This document shows positions 27,474 to 35,739 of a stretch of 64,000 bases of DNA, in pieces. The translations under genes were made by a program, and so were the position numbers. Where the stretch lies: contig JBALWA010000001.1 of NCBI GenBank assembly GCA_036960305.1, positions 124,001-188,000 on the forward strand, written 5' to 3'. The DNA is from JBALVT01 sp036960305. Its GTDB lineage: Bacteria; Pseudomonadota; Gammaproteobacteria; Pseudomonadales; Halieaceae. Position 1 is the first letter of the stretch. Each line of letters starts with the position of its first letter. Below the pieces are notes generated by a model that had not been told where the DNA came from, searched no databases, and saw only the letters and a list, made by a program, of their open reading frames with translations.

Positions 27474-28340
27474 ATGACCGATATTTCGATTGTAATCCCG
27501 GCCAAGAATGAAGAGCAGGGGCTGGCTTTGTTTTTGCCCCGGCTGCGAGAGATGTACCCCGGGGTTGAAATCATCGTGGTCGATGATGGCTCTACCGATG
27601 CTACGGCTCAGGTGTGTGCCGATGCCGATATTCGCGTTGTTTCTCACCCCTATTCCAAGGGCAATGGCGCAGCGATCAAGACCGGTGCCCTGGCGGCCAG
27701 TGGCGAGTTTCTGGTTTTTATGGACGGTGATGGTCAACACGACCCCGCGGATATTGAAAAGCTGCTCTATCGGTTGGAGGAAGGTTACGACCTGGTTGTT
27801 GGGGCGCGCAGTGGTTTGGAGGCGCAAGCGAGCGTCGCCCGGTGGAGTGCCAATACCTTCTATAACAAATTGGCGAGCTGGATGGTTAATCAAGACATCC
27901 CGGATCTCACGTCTGGCTTTCGCGCGGTGAATCGCGAGAAGTTTATAAGCTTTCTCTATTTACTGCCCAATGGCTTCAGCTACCCGACGACGTCTACCAT
28001 GGCTTTTTTTCGTGCGGGTTATTCCGTGGGTTTTGTGCCCATTACGGTTTCCAAACGCGTGGGGAACAGCCATATCAACGTCGTGCGGGATGGCGTGCGC
28101 TTTTTTCTCATCATTTTTAAGATTGGCACTCTGTATTCACCCCTGAAGGTGTATTTCCCTGTCTCGGTCTTTTTGTCGTTGCTCGGGGCGATCAATTACC
28201 TGATGACCCTGACCACTGGGGAGGCTCGTTTCACCAATATGAGTACGATGCTGTTGCTAGGCGGTGTGATTGTGTTCCTGATGGGGCTGCTATCTGAACA
28301 GTTGACCAATCTTCAGTACAAGGATACCCACTCCGACTGA
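27474..28340 (+). CDS. GT2 glycosyltransferase, DPM1/polyprenyl-phosphate sugar synthase-like
   Basis: A 288-residue protein with an N-terminal GT-A fold: ISIVIPAKNEEQG, IIVVDDGSTDAT, the metal-binding FMDGDGQHDP, and DLTSGFRAVNR. The C-terminus holds about two membrane helices (residues 215-275). This layout is that of dolichyl/polyprenyl-phosphate mannose or glucose synthases, which make the lipid-linked donor used by GT-C enzymes. It starts immediately after the stop of the second TMTC-like gene, so donor synthesis and transfer are probably encoded in one operon. Sugar identity cannot be read from sequence. Confidence 0.82.
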   Translation: MTDISIVIPAKNEEQGLALFLPRLREMYPGVEIIVVDDGSTDATAQVCADADIRVVSHPYSKGNGAAIKTGALAASGEFLVFMDGDGQHDPADIEKLLYRLEEGYDLVVGARSGLEAQASVARWSANTFYNKLASWMVNQDIPDLTSGFRAVNREKFISFLYLLPNGFSYPTTSTMAFFRAGYSVGFVPITVSKRVGNSHINVVRDGVRFFLIIFKIGTLYSPLKVYFPVSVFLSLLGAINYLMTLTTGEARFTNMSTMLLLGGVIVFLMGLLSEQLTNLQYKDTHSD

Positions 28341-28356
28341 GTGGCTCATTTTCTCC

Positions 28357-28836
28357 CTAGTAGGGTATAGGTAGTGCCAGTGTCTCCTTTACCTGCTCCA
28401 TGACCACATAACTGGTGGACTCCTGCACCCCGGGAAGCGTTAGCAGTGTTTCGCCCAAAAATTCCCGATAGGCAACCATGTCAGCCACCCTGGCCTTGAT
28501 CAGGTAGTCGAAATTTCCTGACACCAGATAACACTCCTGTACCTCGGGTAAATCATAGGCAGAGCGCTTGAAGTCCTCGAAGATATCCTGGGAGGTACGG
28601 TTGAGCCGAATTTGAACAAACACGACCAGGGCTGCGTCCAGGAATGTCGGGTCCAGGATGGCCTGGTAGCCACGGATGATACCGTCCCGCTCCAGGCGTT
28701 TGACGCGCTCTTTGCAAGGTGTGGTACTGAGCCCTACCTGGCGGGCCAGTTCTGCATAGCTGGTGCGGGCATCTGCTTGCAGTACGCGCAGAATGTTGCG
28801 ATCAATCCGACTGAGTTGGTGTAGTTTTCTCTCCAT
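28357..28836 (-). CDS. Lrp/AsnC-family transcriptional regulator
   Basis: A 159-residue protein with an N-terminal winged HTH (RIDRNILRVLQADARTSYAE, LSTTPCKERVKRLE) and the C-terminal RAM ligand-binding domain (VQIRLN...VSGNFDYLIKARV). It is divergent from alanine dehydrogenase with a 147-base intergenic region containing a 23-base inverted repeat. Members of this family commonly activate the neighbouring ald or amino-acid catabolic gene in response to alanine or leucine; that role is inferred here. Confidence 0.92.
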   Translation of the reverse strand: MERKLHQLSRIDRNILRVLQADARTSYAELARQVGLSTTPCKERVKRLERDGIIRGYQAILDPTFLDAALVVFVQIRLNRTSQDIFEDFKRSAYDLPEVQECYLVSGNFDYLIKARVADMVAYREFLGETLLTLPGVQESTSYVVMEQVKETLALPIPY

Positions 28837-28868
28837 CGGGGAGTCCTTTAAGTCGAAACCACTAAATA

Positions 28869-28891
28869 TTGAATCATATCAGTTGATTCAA
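28869..28891. promoter_or_regulatory. Candidate Lrp-family operator between regulator and ald
   Basis: A perfect 8-base inverted repeat (TTGAATCA / TGATTCAA) with a 7-base AT-rich spacer lies in the divergent gap, 33 bases from the regulator start and 93 bases from ald. Size, symmetry and AT-rich centre fit an Lrp/AsnC dimer site. It is a candidate for autoregulation and control of ald. Confidence 0.5.
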
Positions 28892-28983
28892 CTATATTGT
28901 ATGTCAATTTACAGGGGATAAATTGTATTTCGGTGCTTAGAATAGCTCTATTGTCAAACAACAACTTATAGACAGGTGAGCGT

Positions 28984-30123
28984 ATGTTAATCGGAGTCCC
29001 CAAGGAAATTAAGAACCACGAGTATCGAATTGGTCTCACGCCTGCGGGTGTAAAGGAATTGGTGCGTCACGGTCATCAGGTCATGGTAGAGCAGAACGGT
29101 GGTCTGGCGATTGGCTTCGATAATGATCAATACCTCGAGGCGGGAGCGGAGATCGTGACCCGTGCCGAGGAAGTTTTCGCCCGGGCCGAGATGATTATCA
29201 AGGTAAAGGAGCCGCAGCCTCAGGAGTGTAAAATGTTGCGCCCGGAACAACTTCTGTTTACCTATTTGCACCTGGCACCCGATCCCGAGCAGACGCGACT
29301 GTTAGTCGCTTCGAAGGCCACATGCATAGCCTATGAAACTGTGACGCAGGAGGGGCCTGGCTTGCCGCTCCTGGCGCCCATGAGCGAGGTGGCTGGCAGG
29401 ATGGCGGTACAGGCCGGAGCTCATTGCCTGGAAAAGGCCCAGGGCGGTAATGGCATGCTACTTGGCGGTGTTCCGGGTGTGGAGCCGGCCAGGGTTCTGG
29501 TGATCGGCGGCGGTGTCGTCGGTATCAACGCCGCACGTATGGCGATGGGTATGGGAGCCGATGTGACCCTGCTCGATCGTTCTCTGGAGCGACTACAGGA
29601 GTTGGATATGATCTTCGGCGGCCGCATGAAAACGGTGTACTCCACCGGTGATGCGGTAGAGCAGTACGCACTGCAGGCTGATCTGGTCATTGGTGCTGTC
29701 CTGATACCGGGAGCGGCCGCGCCCAAGCTTATATCCCGCGATCTCGTCTCCAGGATGAAGCAGGGCGCTGTCATGGTTGACGTTGCCATCGACCAGGGGG
29801 GCTGTTTCGAAACGAGCAAGGCCACAACACATCAGGAGCCCACCTATATCGTTGACGGGGTTGTACATTATTGCGTGGCCAATATGCCCGGTGGGGTGGC
29901 GAGAACTTCAACGATGGCCTTGACCAATGCCACGCTGCCCTATGCGGTCAATCTGGCCAACAAGGGCGCTCACCAGGCCCTGCGGGATGATGTTCATCTG
30001 CGAAATGGCCTGAATGTACACGACGGTCTAATTACTTGCGCTGCGGTGGCGCAGGCGCTGGGTTACGAGTATACGGATGCCCTGGCGGCGCTCAGTCAAA
30101 CAGAGCTGAAGCGCACCGCCTGA
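28984..30123 (+). CDS. ald: Alanine dehydrogenase
   Basis: NAD-dependent conversion of L-alanine to pyruvate and ammonia. The 379-residue protein begins MLIGVPKEIKNHEYRIGLTP with the substrate-binding basic residues, has the catalytic-region KVKEPQ, and a central Rossmann motif VIGGGVVGINAARMAMGMGA followed by an acidic residue (LLDRS) for NAD. Length is close to the usual 371. A ribosome binding site (ACAGGTGAG) precedes ATG 28984. The divergent Lrp-type gene is its probable regulator. It converges with glcB, only 18 bases apart. Confidence 0.97.
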   Translation: MLIGVPKEIKNHEYRIGLTPAGVKELVRHGHQVMVEQNGGLAIGFDNDQYLEAGAEIVTRAEEVFARAEMIIKVKEPQPQECKMLRPEQLLFTYLHLAPDPEQTRLLVASKATCIAYETVTQEGPGLPLLAPMSEVAGRMAVQAGAHCLEKAQGGNGMLLGGVPGVEPARVLVIGGGVVGINAARMAMGMGADVTLLDRSLERLQELDMIFGGRMKTVYSTGDAVEQYALQADLVIGAVLIPGAAAPKLISRDLVSRMKQGAVMVDVAIDQGGCFETSKATTHQEPTYIVDGVVHYCVANMPGGVARTSTMALTNATLPYAVNLANKGAHQALRDDVHLRNGLNVHDGLITCAAVAQALGYEYTDALAALSQTELKRTA

Positions 30124-30141
30124 TCGTTATCCCGATGGCAG

Positions 30142-32319
30142 CTAGCTTGCGTACCTTGCCTTGGCTTCACGGCGTTTTGCGTGTAGCACTGGCTCGGTGT
30201 AGCCATTGGGCTGGGCGCGGCCCTCAAAGACCAGTTCGCAGGCGGCCTGGAACGCAATATTATTGTCGAAGTCGGGCGCCATATTGCGATACAGGGGGTC
30301 CGCAACATTTTGCTGGTCAACGATGGCCGCCATGCGCTCCAGTGTCTCCCTGATCTGTGCTTCACTACAGACGCCGTGGTGTAACCAATTGCTCAGGTGT
30401 TGGCTGGATATACGCAGGGTCGCACGATCTTCCATCAATCCAATATCGTTGATGTCCGGCACTTTAGAGCAGCCCACTCCCTGGTCTATCCAGCGTACCA
30501 CGTAGCCAAGGATACCCTGGGCGTTGTTGTCCAGTTCGCGCTGGATGTCTGCTTCGCTCAAGCCTGCAGCGCCCTGTAGCGGGATGCTCAAGATGTCATC
30601 CAGGCTGGCCAGCGTACGACTGATAAGCTCCTTTTGCCGGGCTGCGACATCGACTTGATGATAGTGCATGACGTGCAGTGTTGCAGCCGTGGGCGACGGC
30701 ACCCATGCGGTGTTGGCACCTGCCAGGGGGTGGTTCACCTTGACTTTCATCATCTCCGACATTAAATCCGGCATGGCCCACATGCCCTTGCCAATCTGTG
30801 CCTTGCCCCGCAGGCCGCAACGTAGCCCTGTGTCAACATTCCAGTCTTCATAGGCGTTGATCCAGGCTTCACTCTTCATGTTGCCCTTGGGGGTGATGGC
30901 GCCAGCTTCCATACTGCTGTGTATTTCATCGCCTGTTCGGTCAAGAAAACCCGTATTGATAAAGACGACGCGCTGTTTGGCCTGGCGAATGCACTCCTTG
31001 AGGTTCACTGTGGTCCGGCGTTCCTCATCCATGATGCCCAGCTTAACGGTATTGCGGGGCATTCCGAGCACGTTCTCAATGCGGTCGAACAGCGCGCAGG
31101 TGAAAGCGACTTCTTCGGGGCCGTGCATCTTCGGTTTTACAATATATACGCTGCCGGCACGTGAATTGCGTTGATTACCGGTTTTTTTCAGGTCGTGGAG
31201 TGCGATCATGGACGTGAAAATGCCATCCATTATTCCCTCGGGGATTTCGCGCCCCTGATCATCCAGTATGGCTTCGTTGGTCATCAGGTGACCCACGTTG
31301 CGCACGAACATCAGGCTGCGACCGGGGAGCGTGAGTGGGCCGCCATCGGCGGCGACAAATTCCCGATCAGGGTTCAGGGTTCTGTGCAGCGTTTCGCCTC
31401 CCTTGGTAAAGGCTTCCTTCAGGTCTCCGCGCATCAGACCAAGCCAGTTTCTGTAGACCAGGGCTTTATCCTCGGCATCGACCGCCGCGACTGAATCTTC
31501 ACAGTCCTGAATGGTCGTCAGTGCCGCTTCCAGTACCAGATCTGTGATGCCCGCAGAGTCAGTACGTCCTATCGGGCTGGTACTATCAAATTTAATTTCA
31601 ATATGCAGGCCATTGTGGCGTAGCAGGACGCTGTCCGGCGCATCCGGGTTACCCGTGTAGCCGCGGAATTGTTCCGCTATGTTGAGATTGGCGGTCTGCC
31701 CATCAAGAAGTTCAATTTGCAGTTCTGGCCCCAGTACGCGATAGGCAGTTGCCTGGCTGTGGTCGCCCTGTGTGAGAGGGCAGTACAGATTGAGGAAGTT
31801 GCGCGCGTAGGCAATGACTTTCTCGCCTCTCTTCGGGTTGTAGGCACCGATTTTCCCGGCGCCATCGCCCTCGGGTATAACGTCGGTGCCGTACAGGGCA
31901 TCGTACAGGCTGCCCCAGCGAGCATTGGCGGCATTGAGGGCATAGCGGGCGTTCATAACCGGGACCACCAACTGTGGCCCCGCCTGCAGTGCCACTTCAT
32001 CGTCTACATTGGTGGTCTCAATGGCAAAGTTTTCCCCTTCCGGCAGCAAGTACCCGATTTCGTACAGAAAGTCCTTGTAGGCCTGCCGGTCATAGTCTGC
32101 ACCGGGATTGGCCCGGTGCCACTGGTCGATTTTTCCCTGAAGATCATCCCGGGTGGCCAGCAGTTGACGATTTTTAGGACCCAAATCCTGAAGTATGGAT
32201 TCAAGGCCCTGCCAGAATTGCTGGGGCGTTATGCCTGTGCCCGGGGCAATATCGTTTTCAAGCAGTTCATGAAGAACCGGGGCGATCTGTAGGCCGCCTT
32301 CACGAATGCGGTCGGTCAT
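30142..32319 (-). CDS. glcB: Malate synthase G
   Basis: Condenses glyoxylate with acetyl-CoA to give malate. At 725 residues it is the long G isoform, close to the 723-residue E. coli GlcB. Characteristic segments are PGRSLMFVRNVGHLM, KPKMHGPEEVAF, GIMDEERRTTVNL, NTGFLDRTGDEIH and PSPTAATLHVMHYHQVDV. ATG 32319 has AAAGGACAAACC just before it. No isocitrate lyase is nearby. A 6-6-6 inverted repeat lies 35-52 bases upstream of the start. Confidence 0.98.
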   Translation of the reverse strand: MTDRIREGGLQIAPVLHELLENDIAPGTGITPQQFWQGLESILQDLGPKNRQLLATRDDLQGKIDQWHRANPGADYDRQAYKDFLYEIGYLLPEGENFAIETTNVDDEVALQAGPQLVVPVMNARYALNAANARWGSLYDALYGTDVIPEGDGAGKIGAYNPKRGEKVIAYARNFLNLYCPLTQGDHSQATAYRVLGPELQIELLDGQTANLNIAEQFRGYTGNPDAPDSVLLRHNGLHIEIKFDSTSPIGRTDSAGITDLVLEAALTTIQDCEDSVAAVDAEDKALVYRNWLGLMRGDLKEAFTKGGETLHRTLNPDREFVAADGGPLTLPGRSLMFVRNVGHLMTNEAILDDQGREIPEGIMDGIFTSMIALHDLKKTGNQRNSRAGSVYIVKPKMHGPEEVAFTCALFDRIENVLGMPRNTVKLGIMDEERRTTVNLKECIRQAKQRVVFINTGFLDRTGDEIHSSMEAGAITPKGNMKSEAWINAYEDWNVDTGLRCGLRGKAQIGKGMWAMPDLMSEMMKVKVNHPLAGANTAWVPSPTAATLHVMHYHQVDVAARQKELISRTLASLDDILSIPLQGAAGLSEADIQRELDNNAQGILGYVVRWIDQGVGCSKVPDINDIGLMEDRATLRISSQHLSNWLHHGVCSEAQIRETLERMAAIVDQQNVADPLYRNMAPDFDNNIAFQAACELVFEGRAQPNGYTEPVLHAKRREAKARYAS

Positions 32320-32353
32320 CGGTTTGTCCTTTTAATGTAGGTAGCGGTTTCGC

Positions 32354-32371
32354 GGCGTGCATTATCACGCC
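32354..32371. promoter_or_regulatory. Inverted repeat upstream of glcB
   Basis: GGCGTG and CACGCC form a perfect repeat around a 6-base AT-rich centre (CATTAT) between the lysR stop and glcB start. No T run follows on the minus strand, so it is more likely an operator than a terminator. The binding protein is unknown. Confidence 0.35.
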
Positions 32372-32464
32372 AGATTGGCAGAGATTCTAGAGGGAATTGA
32401 TGTCATTTAGCTAATTTATAGTTCTTATCATTGCCATTTTTATGGTGAATGCGCGCCGGGTTGT

Positions 32465-33421
32465 TCAGGCAGTGGGTGGCTGCCCGTCCAGTACCCTGGC
32501 GCTGTCCACGATGAGTTTGCGTAGCCACTTGTTTGCTGGATTGTGTTGCAGCAGTGGGCTCCAGGCCATCTTGAGTTCCAGTGGAGGGATGGCCAGGGGT
32601 GGTTCGCGCAACACGACTTTGGGGTTGTTGACCTTCAACAGTGCGGCCCTGGTGGGGAGTGTGACTATCAGGTCGTTTTGTTCGGCCATGGTCATTGCGG
32701 CCTGATAGTGACGGGTGAAGACACGAATCTGTCGTTTTTTCCCCAGCGCGTTGAGTGCAGTGTCCACCCAGCCCAGCCGTTGTACGTCATCCGGGTTCAT
32801 ACCAACGCCTACCCCCATTCCGGTCTTACTGACCCAGACATGGTTGGCCTTCAGGTAGTTATCCAGTGTGAAATCTTCCAGTACGGGGTTCTCTGGGCTA
32901 AGCACACAGGAGAATGTGTCATCCCATAGGTGGATCTGGTGAAACGATTGCGGCATGGAATCGAAACGATTGATGACCATGTCGACTTTGCCGCGCTCTA
33001 CATCGAGAAAGCTGACGTCACTGGGCGTCATAATATCCAGCGTTAGGCCTGGGGCCAGCGTTCTCAAGTGTCCCAGCACAGTGGGAAGCAGAGTAGACTC
33101 GGCATAATCACTTGCCATAATGCGAAAAACACGTTGCGCGCTCTCCGGCTCGAATGCGGAGCGAGGCTGTACCGTACGATCGATCTGGAATAAAACTTCC
33201 CTTACCATGGGTTCCAGCTCAAGGGCTCGTTCTGTGGGGGTCATCCCCTCGCTGGTGCGAACCAGTAGCGGGTCATCGAAGAGTTCACGCAGACGTCGGA
33301 GTCCATTGCTCATGGCGGGCTGAGACAGGTTCAGCTGGTTGGCCGCCTGAGTGACATTGCGCTCTCTCAGTAGGGCATCCAGGTAAACCAGCAGGTTGAG
33401 GTCTATCCTCTTAATATTCAC
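32465..33421 (-). CDS. LysR-family transcriptional regulator
   Basis: A 318-residue LTTR with the N-terminal HTH region DLNLLVYLDALLRERNVTQA, LNLSQPAMSNGLRRLRELFDDPLLVR, and a periplasmic-binding-like effector domain. NodD/NahR-like features (FDDPLLVRTSEGMTPTERA) place it in the subgroup that senses aromatic or small carboxylic compounds, but the effector is not known. GTG 33421 is chosen; GTG 33454 would place the start inside a long inverted repeat. Divergent from rraA, upstream of glcB on the same strand. Confidence 0.93.
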   Translation of the reverse strand: MNIKRIDLNLLVYLDALLRERNVTQAANQLNLSQPAMSNGLRRLRELFDDPLLVRTSEGMTPTERALELEPMVREVLFQIDRTVQPRSAFEPESAQRVFRIMASDYAESTLLPTVLGHLRTLAPGLTLDIMTPSDVSFLDVERGKVDMVINRFDSMPQSFHQIHLWDDTFSCVLSPENPVLEDFTLDNYLKANHVWVSKTGMGVGVGMNPDDVQRLGWVDTALNALGKKRQIRVFTRHYQAAMTMAEQNDLIVTLPTRAALLKVNNPKVVLREPPLAIPPLELKMAWSPLLQHNPANKWLRKLIVDSARVLDGQPPTA

Positions 33422-33430
33422 GATGGCTCC

Positions 33431-33474
33431 TAGTGTAGTGTCCTGAATACGCACTTTATCAGGACATTACACTA
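33431..33474. promoter_or_regulatory. 16-base near-perfect inverted repeat between lysR and rraA
   Basis: TAGTGTAGTGTCCTGA (33431-33446) and its complement at 33459-33474 match at 15 of 16 positions with a 12-base spacer. It begins ten bases upstream of the LysR GTG start, so it covers the lysR promoter/leader. It may be an operator for autoregulation or an mRNA hairpin in the leader. Confidence 0.55.
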
Positions 33475-33479
33475 ATGTT

Positions 33480-33494
33480 ATTCATAAAGTGAAT
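33480..33494. promoter_or_regulatory. LysR-type box (T-N11-A)
   Basis: ATTCATAAAGTGAAT is a perfect 5-5-5 inverted repeat containing the T-N11-A pattern of LysR regulator recognition sites. It lies 59 bases from the LysR start and 85 bases from rraA, in the middle of the divergent region. Confidence 0.5.
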
Positions 33495-33578
33495 GTTGTT
33501 GCTTCAATCTATCAATTTAGGGAATTATACTCGCGTTATCACAATTGCCAATTCTTTACCGATTAAGGAGGAATTCCT

Positions 33579-34058
33579 ATGCCCAGAATATCCACACCCG
33601 ATCTCAGTGATCAATTTGAAAATGTCCGTGCGCTGGAGTTGCCATTGCGTAATTTCGGCGGGATCAGCCAGTTTGGTGGACTGGTGGTCACCATTAAGTG
33701 CCATGAGGACAATTCCCTGGTTAAGCAGCTGGTTGCCGAGCCGGGCCAGGAGCGGGTGATTGTGGTAGATGGTGGGGGTTCAACGCGCCGCGCCCTACTG
33801 GGGGATATGCTGGCGGAGCAGGCCGCAAGCAACGGTTGGGCGGGATTAGTGATATTCGGGGTGATTCGGGACGTGGACGAGATTGGTGAAACTTCCCTGG
33901 GTGTGCAGGCCTTGGGGACCTGCCCTCTCAAAACTGAAAAGCTCGGTGTTGGGCAGCGAGATGTGACCCTGCAGTTGGGTGGTGTGGACATATCGCCCGG
34001 AGACTATGTCTACGCGGATAATAACGGCGTACTAGTTAGCAGTGTTGCGCTGCTATAA
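33579..34058 (+). CDS. rraA: RraA-family protein (RNase E inhibitor / oxaloacetate decarboxylase-aldolase fold)
   Basis: The 159-residue protein matches RraA in length (161 in E. coli) and in the conserved VIVVDGGGSTRRALLGDMLA and GVIRDVDEI segments. RraA binds and inhibits RNase E; family relatives are HMG/oxaloacetate aldolases, so an enzymatic role is possible. A strong AAGGAGGAATTCCT ribosome binding site precedes ATG 33579. Divergent from a LysR gene; its stop overlaps the converging nadC stop by six bases. Confidence 0.92.
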   Translation: MPRISTPDLSDQFENVRALELPLRNFGGISQFGGLVVTIKCHEDNSLVKQLVAEPGQERVIVVDGGGSTRRALLGDMLAEQAASNGWAGLVIFGVIRDVDEIGETSLGVQALGTCPLKTEKLGVGQRDVTLQLGGVDISPGDYVYADNNGVLVSSVALL

Positions 34059-34907
34059 CAGTCGCAGCGAGAGGTCCAGTGCTTTGCAGTCCTTGGTCAA
34101 TGCGCCTATTGAGATAAAATCGACACCGGTGTCGGCGATAGACCGCAGCGTGAGTTCAGTGACATTACCCGAGGCTTCAAGTTCGACCTGCCCCTGATTT
34201 TCTGCAACGGCAGTCCTCATGTCATCCAGGGAAAAGTTATCCAACATAACGCGGTCGCATTGAGCTGCCAGTGCTTGCTGGAACTCATCAAGGTTTTCTA
34301 CCTCGACTTCAATTGGTTTGCCGGGCGCATTACTGCGTGCTGTTGCCACTGCGGCGGCGATGCCTCCGCAGGCATTGATGTGGTTTTCCTTAATGAGGAA
34401 TGCGTCGTACAGGCCAAGACGATGATTGTGGCAACCGCCGCAGCTTACGGCGTATTTTTGCGCCATACGCAGGCCGGGAATGGTTTTTCGGGTATCCAGA
34501 AGACGAACTGGAGTGCCCTGGACAATGTTTGCGTAGTGCTGGCATATAGTGGCAGTGCCGGAAAGTAACTGCAGGAAGTTCAGGGCCGCTCGCTCGCCGG
34601 TGAGCAGGCTGCGGGCACTACCTGTTGCGGTAAACAGGACTGTATCTGCGGCTACGGCCTGTCCATCGGTGACCATCCAGTTCACTTCGACCTCGGGGTC
34701 AACTTCCGCAAAGACTGCATTAACCCAGGGCCGACCGCAGACGATTCCGTCTTCTCGAGTGACCACCCGGGCAGAAGCGGTAGCGTTTTCAGGAATCAGC
34801 TCAGCGGTAATATCGCCAGTGCCAATGTCCTCGCGCAGTGCGCTACGGACATTGTGGAGGATGTCTTCATCGCTGATTGTCAGTGGGCTTGAATGTGTTT
34901 GCAGCAT
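34053..34907 (-). CDS. nadC: Nicotinate-nucleotide diphosphorylase (carboxylating)
   Basis: Quinolinate phosphoribosyltransferase of NAD synthesis. The 284-residue protein shows ALREDIGTGDITAELI, the phosphoribosyl-binding LLDTRKTIPGLRMAQKYAV, GCHNHRLGLYDAFLIKENHI, and the C-terminal EASGNVTELTLRSIADTGVD. All catalytic-site lysines, arginines and the KENH motif are present. It overlaps rraA tail to tail by six bases. Confidence 0.97.
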   Translation of the reverse strand: MLQTHSSPLTISDEDILHNVRSALREDIGTGDITAELIPENATASARVVTREDGIVCGRPWVNAVFAEVDPEVEVNWMVTDGQAVAADTVLFTATGSARSLLTGERAALNFLQLLSGTATICQHYANIVQGTPVRLLDTRKTIPGLRMAQKYAVSCGGCHNHRLGLYDAFLIKENHINACGGIAAAVATARSNAPGKPIEVEVENLDEFQQALAAQCDRVMLDNFSLDDMRTAVAENQGQVELEASGNVTELTLRSIADTGVDFISIGALTKDCKALDLSLRLL

Positions 34908-34983
34908 ATTACGGAGCTTTACTTCTCAGGGAGCGCGATTGTATCAGTTCCAGCCCTTAGCGGTTAATGCAGGTGTCCCTACG

Positions 34984-35739
34984 CTATAGGGCTCTGCCTG
35001 AGGCGCTGTAAACGCTTTTCATTAGCCCCATCCTGGTCAGTCGGTAGATGATTGATTGCTGAAGCACCCCGCAACCATAGCGAACCGCTGCAAGACCGCC
35101 AATGGATGAGGCATCCGTGGCATAACGCGTCGGGCAGGTGATCTCGCCAATTGAGTAGCCATTGGCGATAACCTGTAACAGCATTTGATTGTCAAAAATG
35201 AAGTCGTTGGAGTTTCCAGAGAGTGGGAGTTCACTCAGGATTTGACTCGAAAAGGCGCGGTATCCGGTGTGGTATTCGGAGAGCTTATAGCCGGTGAGAA
35301 TGTTCTGAAAGAAGGACAGGAAACGGTTGGCGATGTACTTGTGTCTTGGCATTCCGCCCTTTATAGCGCCAACCCCAAGAATCCTGGAGCCGAGTACGCA
35401 ATCGAAAACCTGGTCGCTTATTAACGCGGCCATGGCCCTGATCAACTTGGGGGTATATTGGTAATCGGGATGAACCATGATGACAATATCGGCGCCTGCT
35501 GCAAGGGCTTGCGCGTAGCATGTTTTCTGGTTGCCGCCGTATCCGAGGTTCTCATCGTGTGCAATGACGTGATCAATGCCCAGGGACTTCGCTTTGCGGG
35601 CGGTGTCGTCTGCACTGGCGTCATCGACCAGAATGACAGTGTCGACTATGTCAAAGGGCAGCTCATTATAGGTTTTTTCCAGGGTTTTTTCGGCGTTATA
35701 GGCGGGCATAACGATACAGAGCTTTTGTCCGTTAATCAT
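34984..35739 (-). CDS. GT2 family glycosyltransferase (second glycan cassette)
   Basis: A 251-residue GT-A protein: KLCIVMPAYNAEKTLEKTYN, ILVDDASADDT, GYGGNQKTCYAQAL, the metal-site region VHPDYQYTPKLI and TGYRAFSSQIL. There is no C-terminal membrane pair, unlike the GT2 at 27474. Relatives include polyprenyl-phosphate sugar synthases, but transfer to another acceptor cannot be excluded. ATG 35739 overlaps the upstream methyltransferase stop by four bases; the longer frame to 35853 lies inside that gene and is not family-like. Confidence 0.85.
   Translation of the reverse strand: MINGQKLCIVMPAYNAEKTLEKTYNELPFDIVDTVILVDDASADDTARKAKSLGIDHVIAHDENLGYGGNQKTCYAQALAAGADIVIMVHPDYQYTPKLIRAMAALISDQVFDCVLGSRILGVGAIKGGMPRHKYIANRFLSFFQNILTGYKLSEYHTGYRAFSSQILSELPLSGNSNDFIFDNQMLLQVIANGYSIGEITCPTRYATDASSIGGLAAVRYGCGVLQQSIIYRLTRMGLMKSVYSASGRAL

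Noticed and set aside
31669..32292. 207-codon open frame antisense to malate synthase G.
   Set aside because: Fully inside a confident gene on the other strand, no recognisable domain, explained by the codon bias of glcB.
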